From an uncultured Lachnospiraceae bacterium (GTDB lineage Bacteria > Bacillota > Clostridia > Lachnospirales > Lachnospiraceae), in assembly GCA_947593735.1 (NCBI GenBank), contig CANQDT010000010.1, positions 1 through 64,000 on the forward strand: DNA of 64,000 bases. Reading direction: 5' to 3'. The notes beneath the pieces were generated by a model. It had not been told where the DNA came from. It did no database searches and was given only the letters and a program-made list of their open reading frames with translations. How positions within the stretch are numbered: the first letter of the stretch is position 1; every line of letters begins with the position of its first letter. Positions 35,380 through 45,197 of the stretch are shown in pieces. The position numbers and the translations under genes are program-made.

Positions 35380-36044
35380 CGGCGGAGAAGGCGGTACGCG
35401 CCGCTGCGCAGGCAATCCGCCAGATCCTGTTCGGTGACGACCGGAACCGACGTTTCGATCCCGCCGGTAGCGAGACATTCATAGTGATGGTAGTCGCTGC
35501 CGGAAGTCTGGATCAGGTGGTATTGTTCCGCCCATGGAAGCGTCCGTTCGTTGTGATTGTTCTGATAAATATGGCCATTATGTACCTCTGCGCCGTGGAG
35601 AAATTCCGGGTTGGCAGGGGTACAGCCGTCTCTGTTGGGATGCGCCTGGATCATCAGGAAATTACGGTCATCGCACAGCCGGAACAGATCCTTCTGGGTA
35701 TATTCATACAGATAGGGATGCTCATAGAGGAAATCCGGGGTCGCGCCGTAGATGAGATAGTCGTTGCGGCTTTCCCGGTACAGGGATACTTCGATCCCGA
35801 ACAATACGCGCATACCATACTGCTTTCCCGTTTCCCGCGCGCGCGTATAACCGAGCAGATACCGCGTGACCCGGTCGTGCTCGTCCGCAATATGGAATCC
35901 CTCCAGCACATAATTGTTAAAATGGTCGGTGATGACGACGGCGTCGTAGTCTGTCTGTTCCGCGTAGCAGCGGATGAGGTCCTCCGCGGGGACATTTCCG
36001 CAGGGACTGGTATCGCTCGTATGGGCGTGAAGTTCTAATTTCAT
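35373..36044 (-). CDS. PHP-domain metal-dependent phosphoesterase-like protein
   Basis: The 223-residue protein has PHP motifs in order: LELHAHTSDTSPCG (motif I), VITDHFNNY (II), IEVSLY (III), IQAHPNRDG and SGSDYHHYE (IV and later), consistent with a multinuclear metal site. The family hydrolyses phosphoesters; the substrate is unknown. GAGGAGG lies before the ATG. It is 36 bases downstream of the AraC regulator gene on the same strand and probably in its transcript. Confidence 0.8.
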   Translation of the reverse strand: MKLELHAHTSDTSPCGNVPAEDLIRCYAEQTDYDAVVITDHFNNYVLEGFHIADEHDRVTRYLLGYTRARETGKQYGMRVLFGIEVSLYRESRNDYLIYGATPDFLYEHPYLYEYTQKDLFRLCDDRNFLMIQAHPNRDGCTPANPEFLHGAEVHNGHIYQNNHNERTLPWAEQYHLIQTSGSDYHHYECLATGGIETSVPVVTEQDLADCLRSGAYRLLRRQ

Positions 36045-36080
36045 GATGGTTCCTCCTCGAATGCCGGAAAGGCAGTATGG

Positions 36081-38378
36081 TTATATTTCTGAGGAATCGT
36101 TCCGATATTGGGTCGGTGTGACTCCTTTTTGTTTCTTGAAGAAAGTAAAGAAATAATTGCTTGTTGTAAAGCCGAGCTTGTCGCTGATCTCCTGGATCGG
36201 CATATCCGTTTCTTTCAGCAGTTTACAGATCAAATCCAATTTTCTCCCGGTGATATAGCCGGAGAGCGATCCCCCCGTACTTTCCTTAAAAACGGACCGC
36301 AGGTAATTGACGGACAAATGGACTTCCTTCGCGATCAGGCTGACGGACAGATTGGCGTCATATAGATGCTCGTCCACAAACTGGATCACATTGGAGATCA
36401 GCGTTTCCCGCTCCGTGTTCTGCCCGCGGTTGGCGGAGCAGGCGCGGATGATGGCGGCGCACCGGTCAAGCAGGTGCGGCTTTAATTGTTCCACCGTCAG
36501 GGAAGACAGCGAAAATGTGTCGATGAACTGTGCGGGCGCGGGAACGTGGTTGGCATATTCTACGCGCTCGATCGCGGAGTTAAGCCGCAGGATATAGAGC
36601 AGGACGACATTGTCGCTGTAAAACTCCATCGCTTTGAAGAAATCGTCGATATTGCGTTCCAGCGGGACTTCCATCGACGCTTTGACGGAGGAGAGCAGAT
36701 TTTTTTCTTCCTCAAACGGATAGCCCTGTTTATCCGGGGGAAGCGTGTGAAGCTGATCAAAGAAATTCAGCGAGCACGTCCCGGTTATCAGCTTGTGGAA
36801 CAATGCGGTACACGCGTTCCGGTACGCGTCCGGGACCTGGGACAACTCCGTCACGAAATCGCTGATCCCGATGGAGAGCGTGAGATCGAAGTATTCCCGG
36901 TATGTTTCTTTCAGTTCATAAAAGATCGTATGCAGCAATTCCCGGTTGAAATTCTGCACATTGACGACAAACGCGATCTTGTTGATCTCCGGAATGCTGA
37001 CTTCAAATTGATAATGCGCTTCCAGCAGTTCGCTTCCGATATTGACGATGGCATAGCGCAGCAGATCCAGATCTTCATTGTCCGTTGTCAGCTGGTTCAG
37101 ATGATCGAACGAGACGACGGCGACGACATAGGAAGGTCCGTCGAGGCAGATTGGAATGGTTCCGATCCGTTCCCGGAAAGACGAGAACCGGAGCGACCCT
37201 TCAAGAAAATGCAGAAGCAGGCTGCGCGCCTGGTCCTGTTCATAGGTGACGATCCGCTTGCTCATGATGTCATACCGGTTGTGGATGGAGTGGATCGCCT
37301 CCGGGAGCCCGGCTACGTCGTTTTCGACCGCGCCGGCGGGAACCTGGTCAAACAGCTCCAGATTCTGTTTGATCGAGTGGACCGGATGGTACGTGACCCA
37401 GCTGAGCAGCAGGGACAGGATAACGGTCAGGACGATAAAAATAAAAGAATAAAGGATCGCGGTTCCGACCAGAGGGCTGTTGAGGTTAAACAGATATTTT
37501 TTGGAAAGAATGATATAGGTAAATCCAAAAAAATCGTCCCGCAGGTAGGAAATAAAATAATTGGAGCCGTCCAGGTTCCGGACAAGGCTGCCGGAATGTT
37601 CCTGCGAGTTCTCAATCGCGTTTACCAGGGCGGAATCGCTGAAGTCCGCGGCAAACTGATCGGCGTCGGAATGGACCAGGCAGAGATGGTTGCTGTTTAA
37701 TATGATCGTTTTGATCTCATTTCCGCTCTCTGTGCCTGCCATTGCCGCGTATTTTCCCTGGTCGATATTGACGACAAACGCATGCGATCGGTCCATCGTA
37801 TAGATCAGCGAGATCACGTGCAGGACCGCGTCGTTTCCCTTTGTCTGGGGAGCGGGGATCGTCCTGGGAACAAAATAAGAATGATTTTTGTCCAGCTCGC
37901 CGTCCTGGAGCTGTCGGATGATCTCCTGGTCAAAAAAATCGAGCGGGGAGTAGTAGGTTCCGTAATTGGAACAGATATAGCCCGAATCAAGATTGATAAT
38001 ATAGAAAGAATCAAGAATATTGTGGAAACTGTTGAGGGAGGTCGTCAGAACCGACTTTGCCATCGACAGCTCAGAATCAAACCGCTTTCCATACATGATC
38101 GACAGCAGGTTCTCGTCGCTGGTGAACAGGTTTTCCGTATAATTGTAGACATTGGACAAAACGTTCGTTGTGATATTGGAAGACTGCATCATGGCGTTAT
38201 GGTTCATCGCGATGACGTTATCCCGGTAATCGGAACTGATATGCCCGATGATCAGCAGCGTAAAAAGGAGGAACAGGATAAACGATACCGACAGATAGCT
38301 GACCAGCGTCCTTCGCAAAAACATACTTTTCCGAAGCGCCGTGCGATAGTCTGAAAAAAATTGGCGAATCGATCTCAT
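36081..38378 (-). CDS. membrane-bound AraC-family regulator with extracytoplasmic sensor
   Basis: The 765-residue protein has two membrane segments (about 22-46 and 290-315) flanking an extracytoplasmic sensor region of dCACHE-like size, a long cytoplasmic linker, and a C-terminal double helix-turn-helix of the AraC family (about 665-762: VSLIAKEVHLSVNYLRSVFKE and IQEISDKLGFTTSNYFFTFFKK). Such one-component regulators sense extracellular sugars and activate neighbouring uptake genes. The ATG at 38378 is chosen for GGAGG five bases before it. It is divergent from the first binding-protein gene, and repeated TTCTGA half-sites lie between. Confidence 0.88.
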   Translation of the reverse strand: MRSIRQFFSDYRTALRKSMFLRRTLVSYLSVSFILFLLFTLLIIGHISSDYRDNVIAMNHNAMMQSSNITTNVLSNVYNYTENLFTSDENLLSIMYGKRFDSELSMAKSVLTTSLNSFHNILDSFYIINLDSGYICSNYGTYYSPLDFFDQEIIRQLQDGELDKNHSYFVPRTIPAPQTKGNDAVLHVISLIYTMDRSHAFVVNIDQGKYAAMAGTESGNEIKTIILNSNHLCLVHSDADQFAADFSDSALVNAIENSQEHSGSLVRNLDGSNYFISYLRDDFFGFTYIILSKKYLFNLNSPLVGTAILYSFIFIVLTVILSLLLSWVTYHPVHSIKQNLELFDQVPAGAVENDVAGLPEAIHSIHNRYDIMSKRIVTYEQDQARSLLLHFLEGSLRFSSFRERIGTIPICLDGPSYVVAVVSFDHLNQLTTDNEDLDLLRYAIVNIGSELLEAHYQFEVSIPEINKIAFVVNVQNFNRELLHTIFYELKETYREYFDLTLSIGISDFVTELSQVPDAYRNACTALFHKLITGTCSLNFFDQLHTLPPDKQGYPFEEEKNLLSSVKASMEVPLERNIDDFFKAMEFYSDNVVLLYILRLNSAIERVEYANHVPAPAQFIDTFSLSSLTVEQLKPHLLDRCAAIIRACSANRGQNTERETLISNVIQFVDEHLYDANLSVSLIAKEVHLSVNYLRSVFKESTGGSLSGYITGRKLDLICKLLKETDMPIQEISDKLGFTTSNYFFTFFKKQKGVTPTQYRNDSSEI

Positions 38379-38481
38379 AAATACCTCCATACCGCTGAAA
38401 AACAAGCTTTTTCTCATTGTACAACAGATGATTTGGAAAAGCAATGGTAATAATCGTAGTTAAAAATAAAAGTTGTATACA

Positions 38482-38525
38482 TTCTGACGGGATATCAGAA
38501 AAGTAACGATCAGAATTGATTCTGA
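38482..38525. promoter_or_regulatory. four TTCTGA/TCAGAA half-sites, putative AraC regulator target
   Basis: TTCTGA at 38482, TCAGAA at 38495, TCAGAA at 38510 and TTCTGA at 38520. The inner pair forms the perfect dyad ATCAGAAT-TG-ATTCTGAT (38509-38526), which overlaps the -35 box of the binding-protein promoter. Confidence 0.6.
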
Positions 38526-38544
38526 TGAAGAAATTAACTACAAT
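38516..38544 (+). promoter_or_regulatory. promoter of the first solute-binding-protein gene
   Basis: TTGATT, 17 bases, TACAAT. The -35 box lies in the right arm of the TTCTGA dyad, the usual position for an activator. Confidence 0.7.
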
Positions 38545-38625
38545 AAATACAAATGGCGGCGTCTGCCCCGGGAGATATCCCGGAAGGCGCCGGAAACGTC
38601 AGAAAAAAAGAAAGGATGGAATGAG

Positions 38626-40203
38626 ATGAGAAAAAGAAAGAAACTGGTATCGCTTCTTCTTGCCGGCGTGCTCGTGGTCAGCTCGACCGGACTGACCGGA
38701 TGCTTCGGCGGGACCAAGATCGCGGACGACACGATCCGAGTCATGCTGATGGGAGAGAAACCGACCGGATGGGATGATGTTGTCGACACATACAACAACG
38801 AGTATGCGGATGAAGTCGGCGTGAAGCTGAAAGTAGAGTGGGTCGCGCAGGGCGATTACAAACAGAAGATCAATATGAAGATGATCGCCGGGGAGGAGTA
38901 CGACCTGGTATTCGACGCGCCGTTCCTGCGTCTGAAGGATATGGCGGCGGAAGGTTTTTACGCGGATCTTGCCGGATACTTCAACAATCCGGAATATCCG
39001 GGCCTGCAGAAAGCGTTCAGCGAGCAGGTCGTGGAAAACAACAAGTTCTATGGGATCAATTGCGCGATTCCGATCATGCGCGCGTTCGGAAACGGTATTC
39101 CGGCGATCCATTATCGGAAAGACCTGGCGAAAAAATATCATATCGGTACCGACGGCCAGATCAATACAATGGAGGAATATGAACAATTTCTCCAGGCGAT
39201 CCAGAAGAATGAAAAGAATATGATCCCTCTGGGCGTTGGAAATACCCGCGGGTTTTATGAGATGTTCCGTGTGACCGGCGGAGAGATGGCAAAGAAAAAT
39301 ATCGCGACGATCAGCGCCGGCGGCGGCTTCTTTTTCCTGTATATCAAGGACAACAAGGTAGCGGCAGTGGCGGCGGAAGGCGACGGGGACGAAGCGTTCA
39401 AGGATTTCCCGGAACCGTTCAACCGCGATTTCTACGTAGACCGTTATGAGATTTACAAAGAGTGGAACAAATATCTGGATCCGGACTCCCTGAACGAGAC
39501 GGACGCCAACAACAAGTTCTACAGCGAACGGTGCGCGTCGATCATCGGAACGCTGGACGATACCGAGACCGCGATCACCCAGCTTGCCGCGAAGACGCCG
39601 AATGCGGAGCTTGGCGAGTTCATCTATGTAAAAGCCGTGCATGATATGGAGAAACAGGCGATCGCAACGACCTATATGGGAAATAACTTCCTGTGCGTAC
39701 CAGAAAATTCCAAAAAGAAAGACATGGCGATGAAATTTATGGATTGGCTCTTCAGCAGCCAGGAAAACCATGATTTATTCGAACTCGGTCTGGAAGGAAA
39801 GAACTGGGCGCAGTCGGCGACCGGCGAACCGGACCGTTACGCGTACGCGGATGGAAACGAGTATATGTTCCCCGGTTATACGATGACATGGAATGCCAAC
39901 TATGTGAGATTTAACGATATCCTGCCGGAAGACGTTGTAAAATATCGCCGGTATGAGATTGACGAAGAAAATTATATCGCTTCCCCGCTCGCCGGGTTTA
40001 CCTTTGATTCGACTCCGGTAACGACGGAAGTGGCGAAGGCAAGCAATGTGGCGACCAAGGTCGCGAATCCGCTGGCGCATGGTATCCTGGATGATCCGAT
40101 CGAGGAAAAACGGAAGAATACGGCGGAATGTCGGAGCAAGGGAATGAATGTAGTGCAGGATGAGCTGGTAAGGCAGGTCAATGAATATCTGGCAAATAAA
40201 TAA
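38626..40203 (+). CDS. CUT1-type extracellular solute-binding lipoprotein, copy 1
   Basis: The 525-residue protein has a lipoprotein signal with lipobox LTGC (Cys26), followed by a cluster-B solute-binding fold of the large LplA/YtcQ type. It should capture an oligosaccharide outside the membrane and pass it to the permeases at 48541-50422. It is strikingly similar to the 523-residue copy at 43612, with long identical runs such as QGDYKQKINMKMIAGE. AAAGGATGG precedes the ATG. A terminator separates it from the lyase gene, which would favour high binding-protein levels. Confidence 0.9.
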   Translation: MRKRKKLVSLLLAGVLVVSSTGLTGCFGGTKIADDTIRVMLMGEKPTGWDDVVDTYNNEYADEVGVKLKVEWVAQGDYKQKINMKMIAGEEYDLVFDAPFLRLKDMAAEGFYADLAGYFNNPEYPGLQKAFSEQVVENNKFYGINCAIPIMRAFGNGIPAIHYRKDLAKKYHIGTDGQINTMEEYEQFLQAIQKNEKNMIPLGVGNTRGFYEMFRVTGGEMAKKNIATISAGGGFFFLYIKDNKVAAVAAEGDGDEAFKDFPEPFNRDFYVDRYEIYKEWNKYLDPDSLNETDANNKFYSERCASIIGTLDDTETAITQLAAKTPNAELGEFIYVKAVHDMEKQAIATTYMGNNFLCVPENSKKKDMAMKFMDWLFSSQENHDLFELGLEGKNWAQSATGEPDRYAYADGNEYMFPGYTMTWNANYVRFNDILPEDVVKYRRYEIDEENYIASPLAGFTFDSTPVTTEVAKASNVATKVANPLAHGILDDPIEEKRKNTAECRSKGMNVVQDELVRQVNEYLANK

Positions 40204-40262
40204 GCTCTGAAAGAGAAGGAGAATACTGTTCCGGGCAGGTCCCGGAAAGAAAAGAGAATCAG

Positions 40263-40290
40263 AAAAGAGGGTTGTCCGCAACCCTCTTTT
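40263..40290 (+). terminator. intrinsic terminator between binding protein 1 and lyase 1
   Basis: A perfect 12-pair stem (AAAAGAGGGTTG with CAACCCTCTTTT) and a TCCG tetraloop. The right arm supplies the T run, as in a bidirectional terminator. Partial read-through would set a lower level of lyase. Confidence 0.88.
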
Positions 40291-40331
40291 GTGATATCAT
40301 GCACTCTTAGGAAAAGAGGAGGAGTAGCAGT

Positions 40332-43300
40332 ATGAAACAATCAGCCAGAGACAGATTGCAGGCGTCTGTCGCGGAAGCGGAACGTCTGCTCGCGGAGCGC
40401 GCCGTATATCATACGGACGCCGATACAGAAGCGCTGGAGGAGATGGTAAGGCGCGCCGGGCTTGCCCTGGAAGGAAAGAATGAGGTCCCGTTTACAAGAA
40501 ACCGGGAGTTTTATGTGCCAAGGGACGAGGAACAGGTGGAAGTCGCGCTCGACCGCTATACGATGGTCCCGACTTATCTGACAACCCGCGTCTGGGGCAG
40601 GTACGGCTTGAAAGAAGCGGTGGAGTGGTATAAAGGCAGGGACGTGATGCGCATGGGAAAGGCGGATATGCATGACCGGGCGCGCTATCTGCTGCAATCC
40701 GTGGAAAAAACGCTCGGAGGCACACGCGCGGGAGATCAGGTCGGGGAATATCGCCTGTCGGAACGGAGCGGGCTGTACCGCTGCCTGAACGATCTCAGGA
40801 GCAAGGTGGATTGCGACCCGGAGACGCTCGGGGCGGCAATCATCCGTATGGAAAACGCGATCCGTTCCTATCGAAATTCCAGGATCCTGCGATCCGACGT
40901 GGAGCCGTCCTGCAATCTTTTTCTTTCGCGGGAAGAGTGGAAGCAGCTCTGCGGCACGATCGGGCATGACGAAGTGCTGGACGGGCAATATGGGCGGATA
41001 CGGGAGATCGCGGACCGGTATACGCTGGAGGACGTCGCGTTTGCCTATCACGCGAGCCAGTGCGGCGAGGACCTGTACGACGAGATGAACCGGCGGTTTT
41101 ATGTCTGGAGTTATACGGACCGGATCGCCAATTTTTCCGCGCCTGCGAACGCGGTAAAAGCGAATATTTCATTTCTGCTTCCATCGGAAGAGAACGAGGA
41201 GGACGGTCTCGGCCATGTGTGGATCGACGACGTGGACGTCATTGCGGCGGAAGGAAGCAATATGGCGATCCGCAATCCGGGATTTGAGGACGGGGCGGAG
41301 AAGCCGGACGGATGGAGCTTCGTCCGCAGGAAAGGAAATCCGCGTATGCGCTGGGAGGACCGATATCCGTATTGCGGAAAAGAGAAGCGGTCCATATATA
41401 TGGAAAATCCGACCGCCGAAGACGAGGGCGCATGGGTGCATGGCGAGGCGTACGACGTGATCGGCGGAGGCGGATATACGCTGACATTCCGGGCGAAACT
41501 GGATGGCAAATTGAAAAAAGGGATCAAAACTGTGATTTCGTTTTGGGATGAAGACGGACGGCAGTTAGAAGATTATGTCTACTATTTTAACCGGAAATCG
41601 TTTCTGCCGCCGAGCTGTTTCGCGACGGAAATGCAGTGCGACGCGATTTTGTACGCGGTCACGGGCGAGCAGATTTATGCGGACAAGGCGAAAACGGAGA
41701 TGTTGTATGTAACGAATGATTTCTGCCAGGGGATCGAGACATGGCTGACGCAGAACTTGAGACCGGAGGGATGCGACGCTTACGGCGCGGTCCAGGGCGG
41801 GAGGATCCTGTCTACGCTGGCGTGTACCTATATGCTGATCCGGGATTCCGGCACGTTTTCCGAGGAGGAACGTGCCGTCCTCTATCGCAGGATCGCCTAT
41901 ATGCTTGACGATATGCTTGACCTGCGCGACCGGACGCAGCTTCCCGCGAGGGAAGCGCTGAAGGGATGCGGCAACTGGCAGACGGATATGTGCGCCGGAA
42001 CATTGCTCTTTATGCTCGCGGCGCCGGATTATCCCGATCACAGGGAGACATGGCTGTACAACGCGCATTATATTCTGAAGAACCAGCTGATAGAAAGCAT
42101 CAACGACGACGGTTCGTTCCCGGAATCCATCCGCTATCATTTTGCCGCGCTGCTCCGTTTTGGCGCGGTGGCGAGGGTTGTGAAGCATATGATGGGGGAG
42201 GACTGGTTTGTGGAGACCAATCTGGGGAAAATGTTCCCCTATGTTCTGGATATGCAGACACCGTCGTATGAATATATGGGCGGGAGCGTCGGAACGCCTC
42301 CGTTTGGCGATCATCAGCTTTCCAACGGCAGTGAATTTGCGATTTTCGGCGTTTATCTGGATATCATGCAGCAGCTGGATAAGTTCCTGGCGGACAAGAT
42401 GTATGTGACATGGAAAGCGGCAGGGAAACCGGCGCCGGTTTTCGGCAATGAGCGGATCGCGTTTGAGAACCTGCTGGTGCGGGATGATTATCAGGTCGAT
42501 CCGGGGTTTGAGCTGTACCTTAATTCGACGAAAAATTATCCGGATTCCGGGATTTATGTATTCCGGAAAGACTATGGAACAGAAAAACAGGGATATTTCG
42601 CGATCCTGTCGTCGCCGCGCCCGATCGGGCATGGGCATCTGGACCAGGGCAGTTTTATCCTTTACAAAGATTCGGTGCCGATCATCATGGACTCCGCGAT
42701 CGAAGGATATTTTGATACAAGCACGGAGTGGCATCTGTCTTCGTATTCCCATGCGTGTGTGCTGTTCCAGAATAAGGAGATTGTGGAGAAAAAGCCGGTC
42801 AGCGGGACGATCAACCTGAGCGCGGGCGACTATACCCGCCGGCGCGGATGGAACGATACGCCGCGGACCAGCAAGGTGCTGGAGTGTACGACGGAGGGTC
42901 ACGTCAAAACGATCACGATCGAAATCGCGAATACCGGCGGTCCGGGAACGCATATCCGAAAGGTTGTCTACATCAAACCGGATGATCTTTATATCATCTA
43001 TGATAAGATCACCGGCTTCGAGGGGGATGTGCTGTTCAGCCTGCCGGTTGTATCGACGGAATCCACGGTCACGGGAAATCGCGTCCTGTCGAAATGCCAT
43101 TACGGGCTGGAACTGGAGACGACTTTTCTTTCGGAAACCCGCTCCATCCGTCTGGAACGCGGGAGAACGCTTCCGATCGCGCCCGGCGGTCAGGACAGCC
43201 TCGAATATATCCGCGCGACTGCGAATGCGTCGGATGGGTTCCTGACGATCCTGCAGCCGCGCCCGGCGGGCGGCAAGCGGGGCTACCGCTGCAACAAAAA

Positions 43301-43358
43301 GGACGGATATCTGATCGTTGAAACGGATTCCGGGGAAGAAGCGCTGATCGTATTTTGA
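40332..43358 (+). CDS. large intracellular heparinase II/III-like polysaccharide lyase, copy 1
   Basis: The 1008-residue protein has no signal peptide. The N-terminal helical region (about 1-290) is unrecognised. A jelly-roll CBM-like insert (about 300-440) begins at NPGFEDG and contains PDGWSF and GYTLTFRAKLDG. An alpha/alpha-toroid follows (about 440-790), with PESIRYHFAALLRF and PPFGDHQLSNG. The C-terminal heparinase II/III beta-sandwich has GHGHLDQGSF and SSYSHACVLF, with the conserved histidines. Such lyases cleave uronate-containing chains by beta-elimination, which fits the kduI and dhuI genes. The CAZy family and substrate are not assignable by eye. GAGGAGG lies before the ATG. Confidence 0.8.
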   Translation: MKQSARDRLQASVAEAERLLAERAVYHTDADTEALEEMVRRAGLALEGKNEVPFTRNREFYVPRDEEQVEVALDRYTMVPTYLTTRVWGRYGLKEAVEWYKGRDVMRMGKADMHDRARYLLQSVEKTLGGTRAGDQVGEYRLSERSGLYRCLNDLRSKVDCDPETLGAAIIRMENAIRSYRNSRILRSDVEPSCNLFLSREEWKQLCGTIGHDEVLDGQYGRIREIADRYTLEDVAFAYHASQCGEDLYDEMNRRFYVWSYTDRIANFSAPANAVKANISFLLPSEENEEDGLGHVWIDDVDVIAAEGSNMAIRNPGFEDGAEKPDGWSFVRRKGNPRMRWEDRYPYCGKEKRSIYMENPTAEDEGAWVHGEAYDVIGGGGYTLTFRAKLDGKLKKGIKTVISFWDEDGRQLEDYVYYFNRKSFLPPSCFATEMQCDAILYAVTGEQIYADKAKTEMLYVTNDFCQGIETWLTQNLRPEGCDAYGAVQGGRILSTLACTYMLIRDSGTFSEEERAVLYRRIAYMLDDMLDLRDRTQLPAREALKGCGNWQTDMCAGTLLFMLAAPDYPDHRETWLYNAHYILKNQLIESINDDGSFPESIRYHFAALLRFGAVARVVKHMMGEDWFVETNLGKMFPYVLDMQTPSYEYMGGSVGTPPFGDHQLSNGSEFAIFGVYLDIMQQLDKFLADKMYVTWKAAGKPAPVFGNERIAFENLLVRDDYQVDPGFELYLNSTKNYPDSGIYVFRKDYGTEKQGYFAILSSPRPIGHGHLDQGSFILYKDSVPIIMDSAIEGYFDTSTEWHLSSYSHACVLFQNKEIVEKKPVSGTINLSAGDYTRRRGWNDTPRTSKVLECTTEGHVKTITIEIANTGGPGTHIRKVVYIKPDDLYIIYDKITGFEGDVLFSLPVVSTESTVTGNRVLSKCHYGLELETTFLSETRSIRLERGRTLPIAPGGQDSLEYIRATANASDGFLTILQPRPAGGKRGYRCNKKDGYLIVETDSGEEALIVF

Positions 43359-43387
43359 CGGCGCCGGCAGGAAATCCGGATAAGAGT

Positions 43388-43438
43388 AAAAGGAAAGAAA
43401 CGACATGGCGGTATCGCCGATCGTTCCTTTCCTTTTTT
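43388..43438 (+). terminator. terminator after lyase 1
   Basis: A long stem (AAGGAAAGAAACGA with TCGTTCCTTTCCTT, one mismatch) is capped by an inner GGCG/CGCC hairpin and followed by TTTTTT. It separates the two copies of the duplicated module. Confidence 0.88.
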
Positions 43439-43496
43439 GATGAAAAAATGTTCCGGGACGGCAGGGACAGAAACGCGAAAAGAAGTGGAATCAGGG

Positions 43497-43525
43497 TTGA
43501 CATCACGGCGTATCTGTGATATATA
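43497..43525 (+). promoter_or_regulatory. promoter of the second solute-binding-protein gene
   Basis: TTGACA, 17 bases, TATATA. The shared dyad operator begins six bases after the -10 box. Confidence 0.75.
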
Positions 43526-43531
43526 TAAATA

Positions 43532-43558
43532 AATTGGTTCTATAGTATATTACCAATT
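43532..43558. promoter_or_regulatory. 27-bp dyad operator, site 1
   Basis: AATTGGT, 13 bases, ACCAATT. The left half AATTGGTTCTATA matches, as reverse complement, the right halves of sites 2 and 3 (55890 and 56905). It overlaps the expected transcription start, as for repression. Confidence 0.8.
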
Positions 43559-43611
43559 TTGGGAAACAGTAGGACAGGGAGAAGGAGAACGAGAAGGGGG
43601 TCATTTGAAAA

Positions 43612-45183
43612 ATGGGAAAACGAATCACTTCATTGCTGCTGGCGGCGGTTCTCGTATTCAGTTCGGTTGGAATGACCGGGTGCTTCGGCGGTACCAAAAT
43701 ACCTGACGATACGATCCGGATCATGCTGATGGGGGAAAAGCCGACCGGATGGGAAAAGATCGTCGATACGTACAATACAGAGTATGCGCCGAAAACGGGC
43801 ATTAAGATCAAAGTGGAGTGGGTCGCGCAGGGCGACTACAAACAGAAGATCAATATGAAGATGATCGCGGGGGAAGATTACGATATCGTGTTCGACGCTC
43901 CGTGGTGCCGGCTGAAAGATATGGCGCTGGAAGGCTTTTACGCGGATCTTGCGGGTTATTTCAATAATCCGGCTTATCCGGGTTTGCAGCACGCGTTCAG
44001 CGAGGAAATCATGGAAAATAATAAATTCTACGGCGTGAACTGCGCGATCCCGATCATGCGCGCCGTCGGGACAGGGATCCAGGCGATCCATTACCGGAAG
44101 GATCTGGCAAAGAAATATCATATCGGAACGGACGGCCAGATCAATACGATGGAAGAATATGAACAATTTCTCCAGGCGATCCAGAAAAATGAAAAGAATA
44201 TGATCCCGCTTGGCGTCAGCAATACCCGCGGATTTTATGAGATGTTCCGCGTGACGTTCGGGGATCTGGCGAAAAAAGATATTGAGCTTGTGAGCGCGGC
44301 TGGCGGAATCTTTTTCCTGTATATCAAGGACAACAAAGTAGCCGCCGTTGCCGCCGAAGGCGACGGGGACGAGGCGTTCAAAGATTTTCCGGAACCGTTT
44401 AACCGGGATTTCTATGTCGACCGCTATGAGATTTACAGAGAATGGAACAAATATCTGGATCCGGATTCGTTAAATGAGACGGACGTTAATAATAAGTTCT
44501 TCAGCGAGCGGTGCGCGTCGATGATCGGGACGCTGGATGATACGGAGTCGCTGATCACGCAGTTAAAGCTCAAGACGCCGGAAGCGGAGCTTGGGGAGTT
44601 CATCTATATCAAAGAAGTGCATGATATGGAAAAACATGCGATCGGGGCAAGGTATATGGGGAATAATTTCCTGTGTATCCCGGAAAATTCCAGGAAAAAA
44701 GATATGGCAATGAAGTTCATGGATTCGATCTTCAGCGATCAGGAGCTGCATGACCTGTTTGAACTTGGAATTGAAGGTGAAAACTGGAAAGCATCGGAGA
44801 CCGGGCGCGAAGACCAGTATGCTTATGTCGATGGAAACGAATATATGTTCCCGGGATATGTGCTGACATGGAATCCGACGTTCGTTCGTTTTAATGATAT
44901 TTTGCCGGAGGATGTGCTGAAATACCGCAGATATGAGCTCCAGGATGACACGTATCTGGCGACGCCGCTTGCCGGGTTTGTATTCGATACTTCTTCGGTT
45001 ACGACGGAGGTCGCCAAGGCGTCCAATGTCGCGACGAAGGTGACGAATCCGCTCGCGCACGGGATCCTGGATGATCCGATCAAGGAGAAACAGAAGAATA
45101 CGGCGGAGTGCAGGAAAAAAGGACTGACAGTAGTAGAGGAAGAGCTTGTCAGACAGGCGAACGAGTATCTGGCATCGAAGTAA
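43612..45183 (+). CDS. CUT1-type extracellular solute-binding lipoprotein, copy 2
   Basis: The 523-residue paralogue of the protein at 38626 has lipobox MTGC (Cys24). Most of its length aligns without gaps, and differences are scattered with some clustering (for example FGDLAKKDIELVSAAGG versus GGEMAKKNIATISAGGG), which could alter ligand preference. AAGGGG precedes the ATG. Unlike copy 1 it is followed only 14 bases later by its lyase gene, and it is controlled by the dyad operator, not by the TTCTGA sites. Confidence 0.9.
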   Translation: MGKRITSLLLAAVLVFSSVGMTGCFGGTKIPDDTIRIMLMGEKPTGWEKIVDTYNTEYAPKTGIKIKVEWVAQGDYKQKINMKMIAGEDYDIVFDAPWCRLKDMALEGFYADLAGYFNNPAYPGLQHAFSEEIMENNKFYGVNCAIPIMRAVGTGIQAIHYRKDLAKKYHIGTDGQINTMEEYEQFLQAIQKNEKNMIPLGVSNTRGFYEMFRVTFGDLAKKDIELVSAAGGIFFLYIKDNKVAAVAAEGDGDEAFKDFPEPFNRDFYVDRYEIYREWNKYLDPDSLNETDVNNKFFSERCASMIGTLDDTESLITQLKLKTPEAELGEFIYIKEVHDMEKHAIGARYMGNNFLCIPENSRKKDMAMKFMDSIFSDQELHDLFELGIEGENWKASETGREDQYAYVDGNEYMFPGYVLTWNPTFVRFNDILPEDVLKYRRYELQDDTYLATPLAGFVFDTSSVTTEVAKASNVATKVTNPLAHGILDDPIKEKQKNTAECRKKGLTVVEEELVRQANEYLASK

Positions 45184-45197
45184 GAAGGAGAAAGACA

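Noticed and set aside
40332..43358. Assigning the lyases to a specific polysaccharide-lyase family or to heparin or hyaluronan
   Set aside because: The fold motifs support heparinase II/III-like only. No sulfatase, GH88 or hexosaminidase is present to fix the substrate.
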